The position numbers and the translations under genes are program-made. DNA of 11,819 bases, from contig JAEUVL010000396.1 in assembly GCA_016786965.1 (NCBI GenBank), forward strand, positions 1 through 11,819, written 5' to 3'. Numbering within the stretch: position 1 is the first letter of the stretch; each line of letters begins with the position of its first letter. Shown in pieces: positions 6,818 to 11,819 of the stretch. This stretch comes from Chitinophagaceae bacterium (GTDB lineage: Bacteria > Bacteroidota > Bacteroidia > Chitinophagales > Chitinophagaceae). The notes beneath the pieces are model-generated. The model did no database searches, was not told the DNA's origin, and saw only the letters and a program-made list of their open reading frames with translations.

Positions 6818-7190
6818 TATACCTGCCGGTGCAATAAAAGTAGCCAATAATACACCCCACTCCATCAGCCACAATATCCCCTGCATCAAAGGAACGGTTA
6901 GCCGTTAGATAACGCTGCACGAATTCCATACCCACTCCATACAGGAACGATACAATTGCAATGAGGGCAAATGTTTTCCTTCTATTGTGGATGATGTTCT
7001 TTTTTTCCGGTACAGCCCAACACCATAGTGTAACCATGATAAAAAACATGATTATATGCACCCATTTGTCCAACTGTATCCTGGTAAAGAAGTTTTCTTT
7101 GGGTATTTCTTCGCCCGGCATGGTAAGCAGAAAAGTGGAAACAAGCAGCCAGGTAATAGCAGGAATAAAAGTTGGTTTGATCTTGAACAA
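6807..7190 (-). CDS. VanZ-family membrane protein
   Basis: This 127-residue protein has about four membrane segments (roughly residues 7-24, 42-60, 72-90 and 105-120). It carries VanZ-like signatures: DKWVHIIMFF (41-50) before helix 2, YGVGMEFVQRYL (84-95) and RSFDAGDIVADGVG (99-112). VanZ-like proteins are small inner-membrane proteins; VanZ gives low-level teicoplanin resistance in enterococci, but the role of Bacteroidota members is not established. The start is TTG at 7188-7190: the frame is open further up but offers no ATG or GTG before a stop. A GGAAA lies about 10 nt upstream. In Bacteroidota a VanZ-like gene is, as I recall, often next to gcvH; here the sigma/anti-sigma pair stands between them. 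Confidence 0.85.
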   Translation of the reverse strand: MFKIKPTFIPAITWLLVSTFLLTMPGEEIPKENFFTRIQLDKWVHIIMFFIMVTLWCWAVPEKKNIIHNRRKTFALIAIVSFLYGVGMEFVQRYLTANRSFDAGDIVADGVGCIIGYFYCTGRYIKK

Positions 7191-7280
7191 GGAGTGATAA
7201 TTTCCACAATATAAAATAAGATTTCAAACCTGCGTAGTGAACCACCTGTATGCTAATAAGAAATATAGTAGTGTAATAAG

Positions 7281-7304
7281 AAGGAGCCCCTGAAGAGGCC
7301 CCTT
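7281..7304 (-). terminator. Hairpin between the anti-sigma gene and the vanZ-family gene
   Basis: On the minus strand, AAGGGGCC pairs with GGCTCCTT (one G-T wobble) around an 8-nt loop, about 100 nt beyond the anti-sigma stop. The following CTTATTAC is only modestly T-rich. It may be a weak terminator or a leader structure upstream of the vanZ-family gene. Confidence 0.4.
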
Positions 7305-7323
7305 GTTTAACCAACTATAGAAC

Positions 7324-7331
7324 CAAAACTA
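7324..7331 (-). promoter_or_regulatory. Possible -7 box upstream of the vanZ-family gene
   Basis: Read on the minus strand this is TAGTTTTG, an exact TAnnTTTG. Transcription from it would start around 7318 and pass through the hairpin at 7281-7304 before reaching the TTG at 7190. No convincing -33 element is seen. Confidence 0.35.
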
Positions 7332-7402
7332 CTATAGCAAAGGTTCAGAATCCTTTTAATTACGATAAAGTGATACAATCAGATTGAGAAGGGGGTGAAT
7401 TA

Positions 7403-8161
7403 TCAAAGCTTACCCATTACATACAAGGTGCCTTCCGGCTTGGAAACATCGGGGCGTCCTTTCTTTTCCAGTGTAATGGCAAAAGCCTGTGCGGCCTGTG
7501 CTTTTTTAAGCCGGTATAACTGCAGGGGCTTTTCTGTAATCTCGATCAGGCCCATATCAATAGGCTGGCCATCAAGGAACGCCCAAAGCTGGTATTGTTT
7601 ATCAGAGGCCGGTTTAGGTAAATTGTTTACAAGCAGGTACACATCCTGCGAAGTAGTATCCCAGTAAACGGTGGCAAATGATTTTGGCGAAGCTTCCTGC
7701 CCGCTCATCGCTGCCATTTTTACATTGGGGTTTTGTTGAAGTACTTGTGCTTCTTTTTTCAACTCGCTTAATTCGGCAACAGTATTATCATAATTACCCT
7801 GAAGTTCTTTATTCTTATTGGATAAGGTGAGGTTCCAGTATATGCTTCCGGCCAGCAACAGTAAGCAGGCGGCAGCAGCATATTTGAACCAGTTTATCTT
7901 TTTAACAGGGGCTTGTTGAAGGGGTATTATCTTGTCGCTATTGCTGATCAGATCAAGAATATTTGACCTGGTAGCAGAAGGGGGTGCAATGGCATTTTCC
8001 ATGGCCTGCTTTTCGAGACTTAGCTCAAAAGCGGTCCTTGCTGCCAGCACTTCGGGATATTGAGCGCATATTTGCTCAAACTCTCTTCTTTCTTCATCAG
8101 AAGTGAGGCCAAGCACATAGCTCTCTACAATTCCACTTGATATGTATTCCTGCGTATTCAC
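7403..8161 (-). CDS. RskA-type anti-sigma factor
   Basis: A 252-residue single-pass membrane protein. The cytoplasmic N-terminus carries the anti-sigma segment ESYVLGLTSDEERREFEQ (13-30). A basic stretch and one membrane helix follow (about 92-112, FKYAAAACLLLLAGSIYWNL), then a coiled-coil-like region (115-142) and an RskA-type C-terminal domain (150-250) with FATVYWDTTSQDVYLLV, YQLWAFLDGQPIDMG and FAITLEKKG. It would hold the upstream ECF sigma factor inactive at the inner membrane until released by a signal. The HxxxCxxC zinc motif of many anti-sigma factors is absent (the position reads EQICAQYPEV). The start is GTG at 8159-8161, two bases after the sigma stop, indicating translational coupling. 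Confidence 0.92.
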   Translation of the reverse strand: MNTQEYISSGIVESYVLGLTSDEERREFEQICAQYPEVLAARTAFELSLEKQAMENAIAPPSATRSNILDLISNSDKIIPLQQAPVKKINWFKYAAAACLLLLAGSIYWNLTLSNKNKELQGNYDNTVAELSELKKEAQVLQQNPNVKMAAMSGQEASPKSFATVYWDTTSQDVYLLVNNLPKPASDKQYQLWAFLDGQPIDMGLIEITEKPLQLYRLKKAQAAQAFAITLEKKGRPDVSKPEGTLYVMGKL

Positions 8162-8163
8162 TT

Positions 8164-8703
8164 TTATTGGATCATTGTTCGTAATTGTGTTAAAGCACTT
8201 CGGATCCTTGTTTTTACAGTTCCTAATGGGATATTCAGCGCCTGAGAAATTTCTTCATGTGTAAATCCCTGGAAGTACGACATATCTACCAGTACCCTTA
8301 GCTCTCCTTTCAGTTTAGTCAGTACTTTTTTAAGCCCCACATCATCTATAACCGGTCCGGTTACAGCACCCGGTATTTCTCCGCTATCTGCAATTGGCTG
8401 GTTCTTTTGAGAGTCTTTATACCCTTTTGACCTAACCTCATCTATTGAAGCGTTGCGGGCAATATTCAGCATCCAGGTAAAAAGCCGTCCCTTTGTTGCG
8501 TCATAGGATTCAATCTTTCTCCAAATATTTACAAACACATTCTGCAACACATCATTAGCCACCTCTTTATCTGTAACGATAGCATTCACAATACCATATA
8601 GGGCACCTGAATAGTTATCATACAAATAAGCGAAGGCTTTTTCGTTGCGTTGCTGCAACAAATACACCAGCTCCTGTTCGCTGTATGTTGTTTTTGGTTT
8701 CAA
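8164..8703 (-). CDS. ECF-family RNA polymerase sigma factor
   Basis: A 179-residue sigma-70 family protein with only regions 2 and 4. Region 2 spans about residues 24-94 (AFAYLYDNYSGALYGIV, DVLQNVFVNIWRKI, GRLFTWMLNIARNASIDEVR). A linker rich in G, P and D follows (about 95-122). Region 4 (125-177) has the helix-turn-helix FTHEEISQALNIPLGTVKTR (147-166). It directs RNA polymerase to a specific promoter set when freed from the membrane anti-sigma factor encoded 2 nt downstream. The start is TTG at 8701-8703: an in-frame TAA immediately precedes it and the next methionine is at residue 78, so TTG is the only sensible choice. A minus-strand TATCTTAA (8712-8719) just upstream partly resembles a -7 box. 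The gene is 75 nt from gcvH with no terminator seen, so readthrough from gcvH is possible. Confidence 0.95.
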   Translation of the reverse strand: MKPKTTYSEQELVYLLQQRNEKAFAYLYDNYSGALYGIVNAIVTDKEVANDVLQNVFVNIWRKIESYDATKGRLFTWMLNIARNASIDEVRSKGYKDSQKNQPIADSGEIPGAVTGPVIDDVGLKKVLTKLKGELRVLVDMSYFQGFTHEEISQALNIPLGTVKTRIRSALTQLRTMIQ

Positions 8704-8778
8704 TTAATTGGTTAAGATACAATGATTAACAAAAACAACTGTATCGTGTTAAATTACGAGAAATGAATTAAGTTAGAT

Positions 8779-9156
8779 TTAGGCCACTACGGCTTCATAA
8801 GCTGCGGCATCCAGCAGGGCTTCCACATCGGCAGGATTATCCACGGTCATTTTTATCATCCAGCCGGCCCCATAGGGGTCACTGTTTACTGATTCGGGAG
8901 AGCCGGCAAGGTTTGCATTAAGCTCTGTTATGGTACCGCTAACGGGTAAGAAAAGGTCCGACACTGTTTTTACAGCCTCCACGGTGCCAAATACAGCACC
9001 TGCTTCTAAAGCTTTACCAACCGTTTCTACTTCCACATAAACAATATCTCCCAGTTCACCTTGGGCAAAGTCGGTGATACCGATAGTGGCAACGTTTCCT
9101 TCTAAACTAACCCATTCATGGTCTTTTGTGTAGCGCAGATTGGCTGGGAACTTCAT
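8779..9156 (-). CDS. gcvH: Glycine cleavage system H protein
   Basis: GcvH carries the lipoyl-bound aminomethyl intermediate between the P, T and L proteins of the glycine cleavage complex. The 125-residue product has the family opening NLRYTKDHEWVSLEGN, the ITDFAQGELGDIVYVE segment (27-42) and the lipoylation site GTVEAVKTVSDL with Lys63, followed by the SPESVNSDPYGAGWMIK end. The ATG at 9154-9156 gives MKFPANLRYTKDHEW, the usual N-terminus; a longer frame of 20 more residues upstream has no family resemblance and is rejected. No other gcv gene is in the window, so gcvP and gcvT are elsewhere. A TAnnTTTG box lies 21 nt upstream of the start. Confidence 0.97.
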   Translation of the reverse strand: MKFPANLRYTKDHEWVSLEGNVATIGITDFAQGELGDIVYVEVETVGKALEAGAVFGTVEAVKTVSDLFLPVSGTITELNANLAGSPESVNSDPYGAGWMIKMTVDNPADVEALLDAAAYEAVVA

Positions 9157-9176
9157 AATCAATATTGTTTTGCCTG

Positions 9177-9184
9177 CAAACCTA
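9177..9184 (-). promoter_or_regulatory. -7 box for gcvH
   Basis: On the minus strand this reads TAGGTTTG, an exact TAnnTTTG, 20 nt upstream of the gcvH ATG. The -33 region is A/T-rich without a clear TTTG. Confidence 0.6.
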
Positions 9185-9334
9185 AGGTAAATTGATGATA
9201 AATGTAATAGCCTCAAAGCATTGTATATCCTTTGCTGTTAGGAGAATTTTCAGTTCGCCGGAGTTTTTGTGCCGTTCATGGAATGTTTTACACCATTGGT
9301 CGGATAACGGTTTTACAATTGCATGACACGGCGG

Positions 9335-9342
9335 TATCTTTG
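9335..9342 (+). promoter_or_regulatory. -7 box for the outer-membrane beta-barrel gene
   Basis: TATCTTTG is an exact TAnnTTTG, 27 nt upstream of the ATG at 9370. TTTTAC (9311-9316), 18 nt further up, is a poor -33 candidate. The leader between the box and the start is A-rich and lacks a Shine-Dalgarno sequence. Confidence 0.65.
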
Positions 9343-9369
9343 CCCCGTTAAAAACAAAAACCATTAATA

Positions 9370-11819
9370 ATGAGAAAGTTAGTTTCAGTTTTTGCCGGTT
9401 TTGTGCTGATGGGTTTTGCTGCTCAGGCTCAACAAGTTACCGGCATAGTTAAGGATCAGCAGGGAAAGGGAATCGAGAAATCCACCGTTTCGCTCCTGAA
9501 TGCACAGGATTCTTCAGTAGTAAAGCTGGCGGTAACAGGTGAGAATGGCCGTTTTGCTATTTCTTCCGGTAAACCCGGCAGTTACCTGGTAAGTGTATCG
9601 CATGTAGGTCTGGCTACGGTGTATTCCAAAGTATTTGATCTTTCAGGCTCAGGTGATATGAGTCTTGGCGATATAACGATGAGTAAAGGCACCGGCGATC
9701 TGGCAGGTGTGACTATCACCGCCAAAAAGCCTATGATAGAAGTGAAGGCAGACAAGACCATCCTGAATGTGGAAGGCACCATCAATGCCACTGGCAACGA
9801 CGCCCTTGAATTGCTGCGCAAAGCCCCGAGTGTATTGCTGGACAAAGATGAGAATATAAGCCTGGCGGGGAAAAACGGGGTGCAGATATATATTGATGGA
9901 AAACCAACTCCGCTGTCGGGTTCAGATCTTACCAATTACCTGAAATCAATACAGGCCGCACAAATTGAGGCCATAGAGATCATTACCAACCCTTCTGCCA
10001 AGTATGATGCTGCCGGTAATGCCGGTATCATCAATATCCGCTTAAAGAAAAATAAAGCATTTGGAACGAATGGTTCAGTGAATGCCGGATATAATATTGG
10101 TGTGTATCCTAAATACAACGGCGGTTTCTCTATCAACCACAGAAATAAAGGGCTTAATGTTTTTGGTAATTATAATTATAACGATTCCAAAAATGATAAC
10201 CGTTTTAATCTTTACCGGGAACAACTGGACACCGTTTTCGATCAGCGCACAAGAATGCTGATGCTGAATAAAAGCCATGGGTTTAAAGCTGGAGTGGACT
10301 ATTTCATCAACCGCAAGCACACTGTTGGACTTTTGATCAATGGAAATATTACGGAAAACAGCTTCAACAGCGATAGCAGAACACCTATCAGTTACAAACC
10401 AACTGGTGTGGTGGACAGGATACTGGAAGCTAACAACCGGAACAAGATGGAAAGGGATAACCTCAATTTTAACCTGAACTACAAATTTGCTGACACATCA
10501 GGCCACGAACTGAATATAGATGCAGACTATGGCCTGTTTCGCATAGATGCGAACCAGCTGCAGCCAAATTATTATTATGATCCTACTGGAACTACGCTGC
10601 AAAACCAGTTCATCTATCGGTTTATTTCGCCTACGGATATTAATATCTACACTTTCAAGGCGGATTATGAGCAGAATTTCAAAAAGGGAAAACTGGGGTT
10701 AGGTGCAAAAACATCCGTGATCTCAACCGATAATAATTTCCAGCGTTTCAATGTATCACAACTGAGCCCGGAAGTAAAACAACTGGATATTCCCCGCAGT
10801 AACCAGTTTGACTATAAAGAAAATATTAATGCATTGTATGTAAATTATAACCGCCAGTTTAAGACGGTAATGATACAAGCGGGTGTAAGGATGGAGAATA
10901 CCTCTTCCACCGGCGACTCATATGGATTGAATGGTGATGGGTCTGTTAATAAAGGAAGTAAACTGACCTTTGAAAGAAAGTATACCGATTTCTTTCCGAG
11001 TGCAGCTATTACATTCAATAAAAACCCAATGAACCAGTGGGGCCTTTCTTACAGCCGCCGCATTGACCGTCCGGCGTACCAGGACCTGAATCCTTTTGAA
11101 TTCAAGCTGGATGAATACACTTTCCAGAAAGGAAATACCTCTCTTCGTCCACAGTATACCAATGTGGTTACCCTGACGAATACCTATAAGTATAAGCTGA
11201 ATACCTCCTTAAGCTTCAGCCATGTGGCAGATGTATTTACCCAACTGGTGGATACGGCAGAAAAATCAAAAAGCTTTATTACCAAAAAGAACCTGGCTAC
11301 ACAGAATGTGATAGCCATGAACATCAGCTACCCATTCATGTATAAAAGCTATATGGCCTTTGTTAACTTTAGCGCTAACTATTCCCGCTATAAGGCAGAT
11401 TTTGGCGGAGGTAACAGGACCATTGATCTGGATGTTGCTTCGTTCAATATCTATATGCAGCAAAGTATTAAGTTTGGTAAAAAGAAAGACTGGACGGCGG
11501 AAGCAAGCGGCTGGTATAACTCACCATCTATCTGGCAGGGTACATTTGAAAGTAAATCGATGTGGACGCTGGACGCAGGTATGCAGAAATCAATTTTCAA
11601 AGGAAAAGGAAATTTCAAAGTATCAGTATCAGATATTTTCTTCTCTATGAAATGGAGAGGAGAGAGCAACTTTGCCGGACAAAAAACAATTGCCAGCGGT
11701 AACTGGGAAAGCCGCCAGTTACGCACCAGCCTTACCTGGAGATTTGGCAGCAACACTGTAAAAGGTGCCCGCCAGCGTAAGGATGCATCAGAAGAAGAAA
11801 AACAACGGACTCAAGGTGG
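9370..11819 (+). CDS. Outer-membrane beta-barrel protein, TonB-receptor-like, 3'-truncated
   Basis: The ATG at 9370 opens 816 codons that run off the window without a stop. A signal peptide covers about residues 1-20 (MRKLVSVFAGFVLMGFAAQA, cleaved before QQ). A carboxypeptidase-regulatory-like beta-sandwich follows (about 23-105; VTGIVKDQQGKGIEKSTV, GRFAISSGKPGSYLVSV), then a plug-like domain (about 115-230; NDALELLRKAPSVLLD, GVQIYIDGKP, IEIITNPSAKYDAAGNAGII). The rest is a long barrel (about 235-795) rich in aromatic beta-strands. This is the OMP beta-barrel 3 type of Bacteroidota, related to TonB-dependent receptors. It is not a typical SusC, and no susD follows within the window. The last residues (FGSNTVKGARQRKDASEEEK) look like the usual charged tail, so probably only a few codons are missing. 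The substrate is unknown. It is divergent from gcvH. Confidence 0.9.
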   Translation, partial: MRKLVSVFAGFVLMGFAAQAQQVTGIVKDQQGKGIEKSTVSLLNAQDSSVVKLAVTGENGRFAISSGKPGSYLVSVSHVGLATVYSKVFDLSGSGDMSLGDITMSKGTGDLAGVTITAKKPMIEVKADKTILNVEGTINATGNDALELLRKAPSVLLDKDENISLAGKNGVQIYIDGKPTPLSGSDLTNYLKSIQAAQIEAIEIITNPSAKYDAAGNAGIINIRLKKNKAFGTNGSVNAGYNIGVYPKYNGGFSINHRNKGLNVFGNYNYNDSKNDNRFNLYREQLDTVFDQRTRMLMLNKSHGFKAGVDYFINRKHTVGLLINGNITENSFNSDSRTPISYKPTGVVDRILEANNRNKMERDNLNFNLNYKFADTSGHELNIDADYGLFRIDANQLQPNYYYDPTGTTLQNQFIYRFISPTDINIYTFKADYEQNFKKGKLGLGAKTSVISTDNNFQRFNVSQLSPEVKQLDIPRSNQFDYKENINALYVNYNRQFKTVMIQAGVRMENTSSTGDSYGLNGDGSVNKGSKLTFERKYTDFFPSAAITFNKNPMNQWGLSYSRRIDRPAYQDLNPFEFKLDEYTFQKGNTSLRPQYTNVVTLTNTYKYKLNTSLSFSHVADVFTQLVDTAEKSKSFITKKNLATQNVIAMNISYPFMYKSYMAFVNFSANYSRYKADFGGGNRTIDLDVASFNIYMQQSIKFGKKKDWTAEASGWYNSPSIWQGTFESKSMWTLDAGMQKSIFKGKGNFKVSVSDIFFSMKWRGESNFAGQKTIASGNWESRQLRTSLTWRFGSNTVKGARQRKDASEEEKQRTQG

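Noticed and set aside
9157..9216. Twenty-residue N-terminal extension of GcvH
   Set aside because: The extension covers the -7 box and has no family similarity; MKFPANLRYTKDHEW is the normal GcvH beginning.
9182..9364. Sixty-codon minus-strand frame in the gcvH/beta-barrel gap
   Set aside because: It spans both divergent promoter boxes and its product shows no recognisable features.
9370..11819. SusC-type nutrient receptor with SusD partner
   Set aside because: The plug and barrel resemble the OMP beta-barrel 3 type, and no SusD-like gene is visible; the region after the gene is outside the window.

Overview
The window looks like chromosomal DNA from a Bacteroidota bacterium, most likely of the Chitinophagaceae/Sphingobacteria side. 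The evidence is a type IX secretion protein with a C-terminal sorting domain, an outer-membrane beta-barrel protein with a carboxypeptidase-regulatory N-terminus, and several upstream boxes of the Bacteroidota -7 type (TAnnTTTG). Shine-Dalgarno sequences are absent or weak and leaders are A/T-rich. The assignment rests on gene content and promoter style, not on a marker gene. Four of the nine genes appear to begin with TTG or GTG.

Layout. (1) 1-2655, plus strand: the 3' part of a porZ-like gene, followed after 2 nt by recO. (2) 2656-3227: a gap with no convincing gene. It carries an 11/22-bp tandem repeat that forms part of a 24-nt imperfect inverted repeat. (3) 3228-4406, minus: an amidohydrolase, divergent from prfA. 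(4) 4517-5581, plus: prfA (peptide chain release factor 1). (5) 5716-6378, plus: a glycine-rich DUF937-like protein with its own strong terminator. (6) 6379-6806: a gap with a second perfect terminator hairpin and an upstream TAnnTTTG box, which together suggest an independent small RNA of about 105 nt. (7) 6807-9156, minus: a VanZ-family membrane protein, a RskA-type anti-sigma factor, an ECF sigma factor and gcvH, in one direction with transcription running from gcvH toward vanZ. (8) 9370 to the window end, plus: a nearly complete outer-membrane beta-barrel (TonB-receptor-like) protein, divergent from gcvH.

How the genes relate. The sigma and anti-sigma genes are 2 nt apart and form a regulatory pair. 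The rest are mainly housekeeping (RecO in recombinational repair, RF1 in translation termination, GcvH in glycine cleavage) or envelope functions (PorZ, VanZ, the beta-barrel protein). I see no phage, transposase, CRISPR array, tRNA or rRNA. The parts least explained by known families are the candidate small RNA, the repeat cluster at 2962-3075, and the modular glycine-rich protein.
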